From: Nocardia wallacei
Lineage (GTDB): Bacteria > Actinomycetota > Actinomycetes > Mycobacteriales > Mycobacteriaceae
Assembly: GCF_014466955.1 (NCBI RefSeq)
Contig: NZ_AP023396.1
Coordinates: 7,502,001-7,566,000, forward strand
Direction of reading: 5' to 3'
Length of the DNA stretch: 64,000 nucleotides
Shown: one piece after another, positions 28,003 through 36,346 of the stretch
Numbering within the stretch: position 1 is the stretch's first letter
Layout of the letters: each line of letters opens with the position of its first letter
The notes under the pieces: model-generated
Seen by the model: only the letters and a program-made list of their open reading frames with translations
Database searches by the model: none
What the model was told of the DNA's origin: nothing
Position numbers and translations under genes: made by a program

Positions 28003-28881
28003 GTGAGGTTCACATCCGATGTCGAGCGCGGCGCGTGGCTGCTGGCGCGCGTCGGTGATCGCGGGGTCGGCGACGTCGCCGGTACCGGCTTCGACGCCTA
28101 TGCGCGAATCCTGCACCCGGTCGAGGCGGTTCGCCGCGACCCCACGGTCACCGACGAGTGGGGCACTCCCCGGATCGTGGCGGAGGCGATGTGGCCGTGG
28201 GCCGAGGTCGCCGCGCGCAACGGCAGAGTGATGCATCCACTGGTGCAGTGGCGCAACCTCACCGACAACGAGGACGAGGCGGCGATGTCGTTCGACGACG
28301 GCTGGCGGGTCGGCCAGTCCGTCGAGGGATGGTTCGACCCCGCTCTGCTGGCCGCGCTCACCGTCCACCTCCGCGCGGCCACCGAGACACCGGAGCGGGT
28401 GACGGCCGGGGTCTGGAACGGATTCGGCGACCTGAACACGTCGTCGACAGCAGTGTTCGTCGCGTCCACCGACGACGATCCGCAAGACATCGAGCGCGAA
28501 CGAGCCCGAGTCGAGGCCGAGCTGGCCGCCGCCGTCGCGCCGGAGGTCGCCCGGGCCACGGAGACAGGCCCGTTCCTGCGATGGCCGGGCCGCGACTTCA
28601 TCCTGTTCGACACCAGCCTCACCGAACTCGCCGACCCCGGCTGGGTCCATACGGCAGGCCTGGGATGGACAACCGACTTCCCCGGAGTGACACCGCAACT
28701 GCTCTGGCCCGCCGACCACACCTGGGTCGTAGCCAGCGAAATCGACTTCGACTCCACCATTGTCGCCGGTTCACGGGAGCTGGTCGACGCCGTTCTGGCC
28801 GATGATCACTTCGAGGCCTTCGAGGTCACCGAGAATTCGGATTTGAGCTGGTTCGGCGACAACAAGAACCTCAACCCGTAG
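28003..28881 (+). CDS. Hypothetical protein
   Basis: A 292-residue protein with a GTG start (VRFTSDVERGAWLLARVGDR). It is acidic, tryptophan-rich and without signal or membrane segments. Repeating strand-rich sections such as DDGWRVGQSVEGWFDPALL and DHTWVVASEIDFDSTIV suggest a compact alpha/beta protein. Similar proteins are widespread in Nocardia and relatives, but no function is known to me. It lies 35 bp after the MBL gene. Confidence 0.75.
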   Translation: MRFTSDVERGAWLLARVGDRGVGDVAGTGFDAYARILHPVEAVRRDPTVTDEWGTPRIVAEAMWPWAEVAARNGRVMHPLVQWRNLTDNEDEAAMSFDDGWRVGQSVEGWFDPALLAALTVHLRAATETPERVTAGVWNGFGDLNTSSTAVFVASTDDDPQDIERERARVEAELAAAVAPEVARATETGPFLRWPGRDFILFDTSLTELADPGWVHTAGLGWTTDFPGVTPQLLWPADHTWVVASEIDFDSTIVAGSRELVDAVLADDHFEAFEVTENSDLSWFGDNKNLNP

Positions 28882-28965
28882 GCGCACAGATGTCGATATA
28901 CCTAAGCCATCCCGAGCGTCGACCCAAATAGTTGATCATTAACCGATTCCCGGCACGGTCACTCT

Positions 28966-28995
28966 TTGTGACCCTGTTGGCGACACCTGTACAGT
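28966..28995 (+). promoter_or_regulatory. Predicted promoter of the small gene at 29018
   Basis: TTGTGA (28966-28971) and TACAGT (28990-28995) are separated by 18 bp. An RBS-like AAGGGA and a GTG start follow within 23 bp. Confidence 0.4.
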
Positions 28996-29017
28996 CTTTA
29001 CCGCACAAGGGATACCC

Positions 29018-29239
29018 GTGACCCTTAGCAATCCGGTGGCCCGCCGCCTTCACGATGGCAGTATCGCCGTCTCGTACACAGTTCGAGGAACAATCGAAGA
29101 ACACCACTGCAGAATCGAGATCACCGTGCCGCCCACCGATCCCGACTACGCCTTCTGGGATGCACAGATAACGCTTCGGGAGACTTTGACTACAGGACGG
29201 AAAACGTTGGGAGATTCTGCCGGTTTGGTTGACCCCTGA
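29018..29239 (+). CDS. Small hypothetical protein
   Basis: A 73-residue protein, VTLSNPVARRLHDGSIAVSY, followed by strands HHCRIEITVPPTDPDYAFWD. It is supported by a candidate promoter, AAGGGA five bases before GTG, and a hairpin right after the stop. No family is recognised. A competing reading on the other strand (28871-29107) lacks these signals. Confidence 0.45.
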   Translation: MTLSNPVARRLHDGSIAVSYTVRGTIEEHHCRIEITVPPTDPDYAFWDAQITLRETLTTGRKTLGDSAGLVDP

Positions 29240-29243
29240 CCAG

Positions 29244-29259
29244 TCGCCCGCAAGGGCGA
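29244..29259 (+). terminator. Hairpin after the small gene
   Basis: TCGCCC-GCAA-GGGCGA is a 6-bp stem with a GNRA tetraloop, five bases after the stop codon. No U-tract follows, as is common in actinobacteria. Confidence 0.5.
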
Positions 29260-29578
29260 TATCCCGCAGAGGCAGTCAGTTCCGCTCTCGGAAATTCGTC
29301 AATGCGTTGTCGGTCAAGGGTTACAAGGACGAACGGGCCGAGTCAGCGTGTGTGGTCACAACGCGGCGATGAAGTCGTTCTTCGCGCTCCTACAGAAGAA
29401 TGTTCTCGACCGACAGCGCTGGGCAACCCGGGCCGAGCTGCGGCTGGCGATCGTGGTCTGAACCGAAGATCTACCACTGAAAACGGCGGCCGCGCAGACT
29501 TGGCCGCACGACCCGATCGCTGGCGCTGCGGAAGCCTGCGTCGCACCGTCCGATCCACCTCCCAACCGAGAGGAATCG
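29260..29578. other. Intergenic stretch
   Basis: No gene, repeat or strong dyad is seen here. Codon usage of the readings in it looks non-coding. It separates the small gene from the 3' end of the toxin-like gene. Confidence 0.5.
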
Positions 29579-32500
29579 CTAGCCCGGCCGCACGTCGCTC
29601 TCTCCGACGCGAAGACCATCGGGCAGATCCTCATCGAGTCCCGCACCGGGTAGCACCAGCGGATTGCCGAGCCGATCGAACGCCATCGCCCAGATACCAG
29701 CCAACTGCGACGACCCCGCGGCGTCTTCCCAAACACCGAACCGCTGTCGCCCTGGATCCTGTAGCCAGATCCGGCCCTTGGCACCCCACCTGTCACACCG
29801 GAATTCCAGACGGTACGCATGACCGTTGACACCATACTCATCTGCCGTTTTCGCGCTGTCGATCACCACCACCGAGACACCCGAACGTTCAGCTGGGTCC
29901 AAGCCCTCCAGCAGTTCGAGCAACGCTCCCTCGACCCAACGGTGCGGACGTTCGGGATCGACCGAAAACCGCTGCGGACGACCACCCAGCGTCGCCTTGA
30001 AGCGCCCAGCCGACATACCGGCAGCACCTATATCTGTCGGCACCACAAGAGACCATTTACCTGTCCCCAACCGATGCAACTCCGTAACCAACACCGCGCA
30101 CCGACCGCGAGCATGGCACACCGGCACGACATCACGGGCCCCGAGTGCTCCGGCAATGGACTCCGCCAGTCGACGTACACCCCGATGCTCGATCGAGCGG
30201 TAGACCTCGCGCGGTGTCTTGCCCAGCCGCTCCGCCACCGCTAGCTTGTCGAGGCCCTCCACGAATGACAGCTCCACATACTCACGCTGCACAGGGGTCA
30301 ACTGAGCTATACACCGAGCCACCACGTCCGAATGGACAATCAGCGCATCCGCCACTACGGTGCGAGCCTGTTCGAGCGGAAGAGGAGCGGGTTGGGCAAG
30401 CATTTCAGCCAAACGCACCGACCGCTGCTCGACAGATAACACCTCGCCGATCCCGAGCATCTCGGAGATCAGATCGACCAGAGTTTTCAACCCCCAACGC
30501 TCGGCTTGCGCGACGGCCCGCGGCGTCGTACCCAACTGCTCCGCCACATCGGCTCTGTGAATTCCCTTCCGGAACCGCAACTCGACAGATCTGCGCTGCA
30601 GATCGGGGAGTTTGGCGACACAATCCGCCACTCCTTCCGGATGAACGATCGACGCATCCTCCACAACGGTACGAGCCTCCTCGAACGAGAGAGGCCTGGG
30701 CTTGGCGAGCAGGTCGGCCAAACGTGCCGCCCGCCAGTCGGCGGGTGAGCCCCCGGGCCCGCCGGACGGCATCGCCAATTCACGAGCAACAAGCGTGGCC
30801 AGTCGACGCACTCCTGGGAACTCGCCCAGCCGGTAGACCTCACGCGGCGTCCTGCCCAACCGCGCCGCCACAGCCTCGTCGCCGAGATGCTCGAGAAACG
30901 ACAACCGCACGTACTCACGCTGAAGACCACTCATTCGAGCAATGCACTTCGCCACTTCGTCCTCATGCAGTATCAACGCATCCTCGATCAGGACGCGGGC
31001 CTGCTCATGGCCAAGAGGCATGGGCTGGGCCAGCAACTCGGCCAACCGCGCCGACCGTTGCTCGACGGACACACCCTCGGGCTCACCAGGCTGCGGCTCC
31101 AGCGCACGAGCGATCAACGCGACCAGTCGACGCACCGCCGGATAGCCGATCGAGCGGTAGACATCGCGTGGTGTCTTGCTCAACCGTGCCGCCACAACTT
31201 GCTTGTCGAGACGCTCGAGAAACACCAGCTTCACATACTCACGCTGATAGCCGACCATTCGATCCATGCACTCAGCGACCTGCTTCGGATGAACAATCAG
31301 CGCATCATCGATAGCCGTGCGAGCCTCCTCGAAGGAGAGAGGCGTGGGCTTGGCGAGCAAATCAGTCAACCGCGCCCTCCGCTCATCCAACTCTCCCCCG
31401 CTCGCTGGTGAGGACGCAGCCGAACTCGGCGACGGTGGCTCGTGATCGGGTATACGAGCCCCCAACCGGTGGATCGAGAATTCCCGACCGGGGTTTCCGG
31501 TCGGCTCCTGGTCAGGCGGGAGCGGAGTTTCCGGTGTACCGTCGGCCTTGAACACCAATCCGTGGAAAGACGCGTCAGCACCGGCGATCTCCATCAGGCG
31601 ATCGGCCCATAACTCGACCGCCGCGTCTCCACGCACCGTTTGTGTCTCCACGACTGCGTCTCCGCGGCCGTCGACTTCCGCAGTTTGTTCCACGACCACG
31701 ACCACACCGTCTTCAAGCTTTACCGTGAAAGCGTGGGCGCCGACTTGCCCGAATTCCACCGCGCCCAAAACGGTTCCGCCGTTGCGTCGCACATGCTCGA
31801 TGATCGCCGACACATCTGCGAACCCGCCCGCATGCCAGTTCGCGCCGGCCCATCGCGCCGCGTCTCTCGCATCGACGCCGGCCAGGTCGATCGAGAGTCG
31901 CCGATTCGAGGGAATATCAAACCTGGGCCGCTCGCCCGGCCCGGCCGCGGCCGCCTCCGCGGCAACAACGAAACAGGTCATCGGAATCCGAGCGACAACG
32001 ATGCCCTGGTCTGACCCGTGTGCGACCTCCGCGGACACCGATAAGACCGTCCAAGGTTCCGACGAATTACCCTCGACGGCCCTGCCGGTCAACGACATCA
32101 ATCGGCCTGTGTTCGGGACCGAGTACGGGCTTGTTCCATCGTTCGCAGGCACATCATCCGGCGTGGATGTGGCCGGACCCGACGGCGGCACGGTACCTGG
32201 TTCGGCTGAAGATCCGCTCTCGGGCGACATCGTGGGGGTGGGATTGCGCGGCGTCCAGTCGCTTTCGGCCCGCCGTGCCGCAGCCATCGGCGACAACGCG
32301 CCGCCGCCGCTTGTCCATTGCGACTCCGCCGATTCCATGTCCGGCAATTCGCGCACGCCCGTGACCGTCCGCGTGACACGCTCATCCACGTAACCCGGCG
32401 CCGACGAGCGCGGATACGTATCGGTTCCGCCGCTGTCATCTCTGCCCGCATCGTCGCCCGGCAAGCCACCGAGCGGCGAACGCTCGGCGACGAACTTCGG

Positions 32501-35041
32501 CACCGGCCCGGTTACCGCGTCCGCTGGCACCGCTGCGCCCGAGTTCGAACTCAGGCGCAGCATCAACCCGGGGTTGTCCAGCAACCTGTCGCGCAACGCT
32601 TGCACATCCGTCCAGCGCTGCACGATCGTGGCTTCCGTACCGGCCCACTCGCGCAACCTTCGCTGCAAATCGTCCGGAATCGCCCGCGCCGGACTCACGT
32701 CGTCACTGATCGGCATCCGGCCGCTCTCGGCATCCGCGGCCATTCCACGCCGCACGAGATCACCGATCAACCCACCCGCGTCCGGTCGCGCCCGCTCGGC
32801 CCAATCCGGCATTCGCTCAGCGCGCCCCACCTGCAACTCGACCGCCTCGCGCAAGCGCGACGGATTCATACGGAAGAACTCCGAGTCCGACAACGCCAGC
32901 CACCGTGCCAACGCCGATCCCGCCCTGGCGGATTCCAGCTCCAGCACCTTGAAATCCGACGCACGCACCCTCGACACCACGTCGGCTGTCACAACGGCAC
33001 CGAACTGACGGATCGGGTCCAGCGTCGTTGCGTCCTGTTCGGCCGGAAGGGGAATGTCCGCCGTCCGGGAGACGGCTGGGCCATCGCGGAGCGGATCGGC
33101 GACTGTCCCCTCCCCGCCAGCGACAGGATCCGTCGTGGCACCCACGCGATCCGTGCCGCCGACAACTATCCGACTGCGCGAGGAGACCATCTCGTGACCG
33201 GCGGGCTCGAAACCGCCATACCGGGGATGACCGGGATCCCAGGTTCCATCACCGGCACGCCCATCCGCAGCCGCGAGCCGCGAGTCGGCCGTGCTGTACC
33301 GCTCCAACCCGTCCACCAGACGAGCGACAGTCGGCATACCTTCCGCCGCTGCCACCGCCCGGATCGCGGACCACCGTGGTCCGTCCGAGGCAACGACTGG
33401 TTGTGTCAACCCCATCCGCTCCAACCACTGTCGTACCGCCGCCGACTCAGAGCCCTCCGCCACAGATGCTCGCGCGTCGTCTACGACCCGCCGGCCCAAG
33501 TCGGATAGCACCCCCTCACGCACCGACGGTTCCATTCGAGCCCACCCTTGCTCGCCAAGCTGCCCCAGCCAGGTGTCGATCGAAATGAGTGCCTGCTCCA
33601 GCGGGCTATGCCCCCACCAGCGCACCTCCTGTGGCGTAATTCCCAATAGATCCGCCAGCGCGGCACGGGCCTGGTCTCGCTCCGTCACCAGTCGATGCCA
33701 CTCCGCCTGATCCCGACCGAGAGGCTCACTATCGGCAACGACGAACTTTGCGAATGAATCAGTACGTCCTCCGGCCTCGGTCGGCACCGAGCCTTCTGGT
33801 GGACCCGTCGCTATCCGGTTGATTTCACCCCCGGCAGCCCGGGTCTCGGCGAACTCTTGCTCTCGGAGTTCATTGATTCGCTGATACAAAACCGCGTCCG
33901 ACCCGCCGTTGGCAGGTGGTTCCACCGACTGCCCAGTGCCCTCTCGGGCCGACGGACGTGCGTCCCCGTTGAAGGTTGTTTCCGTGCGCGCGTCGGTCAC
34001 GGGGCGCAGAATTTCCGCCTCCGCCGGTTTCGCTGCCACTGCCGAGGCGGTTTCGCCGACGCGACGGGAGGATTCCGGCAGATCGAGGAGATCCGCGGAA
34101 GACCCGACCTTCTGATCTCCCGCAGTACCCAGGACTAGCGACGATACTTCGGATTGCGCGCGCGAATGCAGGTGCGCCCCAGCCAGTCCCAAGGCGACAC
34201 TGCTGACGAGAGCCGACGTGGACAACTCGAACCGGCCGGTGATCGCTGCTGCGGCGAGTGCCCCACCGATGACACCCGATACGCCGGAGGTTGTGGCGAC
34301 CACTGCGTTCCCCATCAGCAACGGAAGGGTGCGCGGTAGTGCAGTCTGCACCGCATGCGCACCGAGCAATCCGCCGAGCGCGGAGCTACCACCCATCGCC
34401 GCCGCAGTACCCGCCGCTCCCCAATCCACGGCGTCGCGAGGACCGTCGAGTACCTCTAACATTTGCCCGGCTTGTACCCCGGCGTCGACCGCCCCCGCCA
34501 ACACTGCGAAGCCACCTATCTGGGAGGCCAGCAACCCGGTGCGCTCAGCCCGTGCGGCGGCCCCAGCGCCGATACGTCCTGTAACAAACGCGCGGAAATT
34601 AGCCAGGTGCTTCGTTCTGGCATTGCTCAGTATCTGCAGGGCCCTTATCGGATGCCAACCACCGGCAATCAGGATTTGATACACCGTCATCGCACCGAAG
34701 GCGTACATGACATACACCTGTTTGTCGCTGTCGGCCGTACTTCGTGCGGTGTGCTGTGCCAGGCTACGGCAGAACTTCGAAAAATCTTCGGCAGCCGCGC
34801 AAAGCGGCCGGGCACATTCGACGATGCGATTACCGAGATCGTCGCTGACCGCGCCCGGTAGGGCTGCGGCTTCGGCCCGCAACCGCCGCGCGCATTCCTC
34901 GAGCTCCACACCGGCCCGCCGCCACGCCGCGCTGACTCGACGCCCAGCCGCACCGTCCATTTTGGGGACCTCTTCACCGAACACCACAACTTGGATCGGG
35001 GCCGGGAGTTCCGCCAGAATTTGCTGCGGCGTCATCGGCAT
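29579..35041 (-). CDS. Candidate polymorphic toxin: CpnT-like N-terminus, two papain/deamidase-like domains and four sigma4-like repeats
   Basis: A 1,820-residue protein, start MPMTPQQILAELPAPIQVVV after AGGAGGTGA. Residues 1-100 resemble the WXG100-like head of CpnT-type exported toxins. Gly/Ala-rich hydrophobic helices (about 130-330) and a long polar linker follow. Residues about 970-1170 look like a papain-fold glutamine deamidase: Cys1023 (MTCFVVAAEAA), His1103 (GAHAFTV) and acidic VVVVEQTAEVDG. Residues 1220-1641 are four repeats of 103-108 residues, each with a sigma-70 region 4-like HTH. A second papain-like domain ends the protein: Cys1642 (VPVCHARGRC), His1741 (GHAYRLEF) and Asp near 1763 (WLQDPG). 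Type VII export and deamidase toxicity are inferred from the family; the domain order is unusual. Confidence 0.8.
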   Translation of the reverse strand: MPMTPQQILAELPAPIQVVVFGEEVPKMDGAAGRRVSAAWRRAGVELEECARRLRAEAAALPGAVSDDLGNRIVECARPLCAAAEDFSKFCRSLAQHTARSTADSDKQVYVMYAFGAMTVYQILIAGGWHPIRALQILSNARTKHLANFRAFVTGRIGAGAAARAERTGLLASQIGGFAVLAGAVDAGVQAGQMLEVLDGPRDAVDWGAAGTAAAMGGSSALGGLLGAHAVQTALPRTLPLLMGNAVVATTSGVSGVIGGALAAAAITGRFELSTSALVSSVALGLAGAHLHSRAQSEVSSLVLGTAGDQKVGSSADLLDLPESSRRVGETASAVAAKPAEAEILRPVTDARTETTFNGDARPSAREGTGQSVEPPANGGSDAVLYQRINELREQEFAETRAAGGEINRIATGPPEGSVPTEAGGRTDSFAKFVVADSEPLGRDQAEWHRLVTERDQARAALADLLGITPQEVRWWGHSPLEQALISIDTWLGQLGEQGWARMEPSVREGVLSDLGRRVVDDARASVAEGSESAAVRQWLERMGLTQPVVASDGPRWSAIRAVAAAEGMPTVARLVDGLERYSTADSRLAAADGRAGDGTWDPGHPRYGGFEPAGHEMVSSRSRIVVGGTDRVGATTDPVAGGEGTVADPLRDGPAVSRTADIPLPAEQDATTLDPIRQFGAVVTADVVSRVRASDFKVLELESARAGSALARWLALSDSEFFRMNPSRLREAVELQVGRAERMPDWAERARPDAGGLIGDLVRRGMAADAESGRMPISDDVSPARAIPDDLQRRLREWAGTEATIVQRWTDVQALRDRLLDNPGLMLRLSSNSGAAVPADAVTGPVPKFVAERSPLGGLPGDDAGRDDSGGTDTYPRSSAPGYVDERVTRTVTGVRELPDMESAESQWTSGGGALSPMAAARRAESDWTPRNPTPTMSPESGSSAEPGTVPPSGPATSTPDDVPANDGTSPYSVPNTGRLMSLTGRAVEGNSSEPWTVLSVSAEVAHGSDQGIVVARIPMTCFVVAAEAAAAGPGERPRFDIPSNRRLSIDLAGVDARDAARWAGANWHAGGFADVSAIIEHVRRNGGTVLGAVEFGQVGAHAFTVKLEDGVVVVVEQTAEVDGRGDAVVETQTVRGDAAVELWADRLMEIAGADASFHGLVFKADGTPETPLPPDQEPTGNPGREFSIHRLGARIPDHEPPSPSSAASSPASGGELDERRARLTDLLAKPTPLSFEEARTAIDDALIVHPKQVAECMDRMVGYQREYVKLVFLERLDKQVVAARLSKTPRDVYRSIGYPAVRRLVALIARALEPQPGEPEGVSVEQRSARLAELLAQPMPLGHEQARVLIEDALILHEDEVAKCIARMSGLQREYVRLSFLEHLGDEAVAARLGRTPREVYRLGEFPGVRRLATLVARELAMPSGGPGGSPADWRAARLADLLAKPRPLSFEEARTVVEDASIVHPEGVADCVAKLPDLQRRSVELRFRKGIHRADVAEQLGTTPRAVAQAERWGLKTLVDLISEMLGIGEVLSVEQRSVRLAEMLAQPAPLPLEQARTVVADALIVHSDVVARCIAQLTPVQREYVELSFVEGLDKLAVAERLGKTPREVYRSIEHRGVRRLAESIAGALGARDVVPVCHARGRCAVLVTELHRLGTGKWSLVVPTDIGAAGMSAGRFKATLGGRPQRFSVDPERPHRWVEGALLELLEGLDPAERSGVSVVVIDSAKTADEYGVNGHAYRLEFRCDRWGAKGRIWLQDPGRQRFGVWEDAAGSSQLAGIWAMAFDRLGNPLVLPGAGLDEDLPDGLRVGESDVRPG
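30122..31384 (-). repeat. Four tandem sigma-70 region 4-like repeats inside the toxin-like gene
   Basis: Repeat starts fall at 31384, 31063, 30739 and 30430 (residues 1220, 1327, 1435 and 1538). Each begins RxARLAxLLAxPxPLxxEQA, then VVxDALIVHxxxVAxC. The HTH part in repeat 4 reads LTPVQREYVELSFVEGLDKL with AVAERLGKTPREVYRS. This is the pattern of sigma-70 region 4 (LPxxQREVxxLRFxEGLSxxEIAERLGxTPxxV). Repeat 3 is the most divergent (LQRRSVELRFRKGIHRADVA). The repeats are protein-level; DNA copies have diverged. Confidence 0.8.
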
Positions 35042-35266
35042 GCGAGTCACCTCCTGAGCCGACGAGCCGACTGAGAAGAAAGGCGCTCGAGAATACGCCG
35101 ATGGATCTGCGCGGGACGCCGATTTCGGTCGGTCTCCAGGTAGCACAAGTTGAAAGCTCGATGGCGGCGAGATTCGTTCAACTTTCGGTGTGCCCACAGT
35201 ACCGAAATGATTCGACCTGAGCTCGTCCACCAGCGCTGTTCTATCGGATCCACCACGATGCTGAGC

Positions 35267-36295
35267 TCAGGTCGATAGTCCATTGCGGCGCCGGTAGCGC
35301 TGTTCGAAGCCGGCAATATATGCCGAAGGCGGTGTCGACGACGAGGAATGCTCTAAGATCCCGTCATCGGCGACGTAAAAGATCGCCCGACCGACCGCGA
35401 TCTGACCGCGCGGCACAGGCACGTACACCATCCAGCCCCCGCTGATTCGATCGGCTTTCAACTGCGACAGTTGATAGCCCGTCGTATCGAGCTGCTGTTC
35501 GATGACGTATGCGCGGACGACGGCCATCGCGTCCGATTCTGGGATCTCCAGTCGTATCCTCCCCGAGGTACAACCGGCCGACGAGAGCTGCAGCATGGCA
35601 CCATCGATATCGAATCGGTCCGAGTCGGCGAAAACGGCACTCAGGGCGTCGCGGCTGACGGTGCGGGCTTCAGCCGATATCAACAACCCCTCCACCGCTT
35701 CACGCGACAGGTCACCCGCACCGTAGGGCAGCACACTGGCCACGATGTCGAATACCGCGTCGGCCGTCCAGACCCCCGGAACAGCCGAACTGGAATGCTC
35801 TGCGGGCGGCGACTCTCCCCGCCACCACAGTCCGGAATCCCACCAATAGCAGAACGAGAGTAGACCGACCGCCGCTCTCGGGTTGACAACCGAGTCTGTC
35901 ACCCAGTCCGGGGCACCGCGATAGAAATTCGGCGTGGTGTTTTCGTCGTGGTACACCTTTTCCGACACGGGCGAGTTCCATACGCCCCCCGACAATACGG
36001 CCCGGCCCTCAGACAGTAAGTGTAGGGTAGAACCGGCTCGCCGGGAACTCTCGAACCAACCCAGCGACGGCGCAATTCTCGGTCCTCGCGCGGACCGGAT
36101 TGCCACGAACACAGCCGCCAGCACTGCCCACCTCGCCCATAACATCGGAAGATCCGGCAGTTCGTTCGTCATCGGCACCGCCCGCATTCCAGCTGCACGA
36201 TTGGCACGCGGGGGCAGAGCATTCTCTTCCGGCACGGAAGAGCCGATCGTTTCGGTCCCGCTGTTATCACTATGGCCTGAAGCCGAATTCTCCAT
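35267..36295 (-). CDS. Candidate immunity protein with a YrhB/Imm35-like C-terminus
   Basis: A 342-residue protein, start MENSASGHSDNSGTETIGSS after AAAGG. A possible membrane segment LPMLWARWAVLAAVFVAIR (about 50-68) is followed by an unassigned region. The last 80 residues read AMAVVRAYVIEQQL, GGWMVYVPVPRG, GRAIFYVADDGILEHSSS and AYIAGFEQRYRRR. This is the YrhB/Imm35 layout (helix, GWxxxY strand, GxxPxxVDxDG strand, YIxxFE helix). That family accompanies polymorphic toxins. It sits directly upstream of the toxin gene on the same strand, so protection against one of the deamidase-like domains is plausible but inferred. Confidence 0.65.
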   Translation of the reverse strand: MENSASGHSDNSGTETIGSSVPEENALPPRANRAAGMRAVPMTNELPDLPMLWARWAVLAAVFVAIRSARGPRIAPSLGWFESSRRAGSTLHLLSEGRAVLSGGVWNSPVSEKVYHDENTTPNFYRGAPDWVTDSVVNPRAAVGLLSFCYWWDSGLWWRGESPPAEHSSSAVPGVWTADAVFDIVASVLPYGAGDLSREAVEGLLISAEARTVSRDALSAVFADSDRFDIDGAMLQLSSAGCTSGRIRLEIPESDAMAVVRAYVIEQQLDTTGYQLSQLKADRISGGWMVYVPVPRGQIAVGRAIFYVADDGILEHSSSSTPPSAYIAGFEQRYRRRNGLST

Positions 36296-36346
36296 TTGCA
36301 GCCTTTTGCCCGTGTCGCCCGTTCAGCTTCGGTCCGCGCATGCACC

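Noticed and set aside
28871..29107. Minus-strand ORF of 78 codons
   Set aside because: It competes with the plus-strand small gene, which has a promoter, ribosome site and terminator; the minus reading has none of these.
30145..31314. Repetitive plus-strand reading (389 codons)
   Set aside because: It is the antisense image of the four sigma4-like repeats; its apparent repeats come from the real gene on the other strand.
30122..31384. Possible CRISPR array because of regular spacing
   Set aside because: The period is about 310-325 bp and the repeats are protein-coding and diverged, unlike CRISPR repeats.
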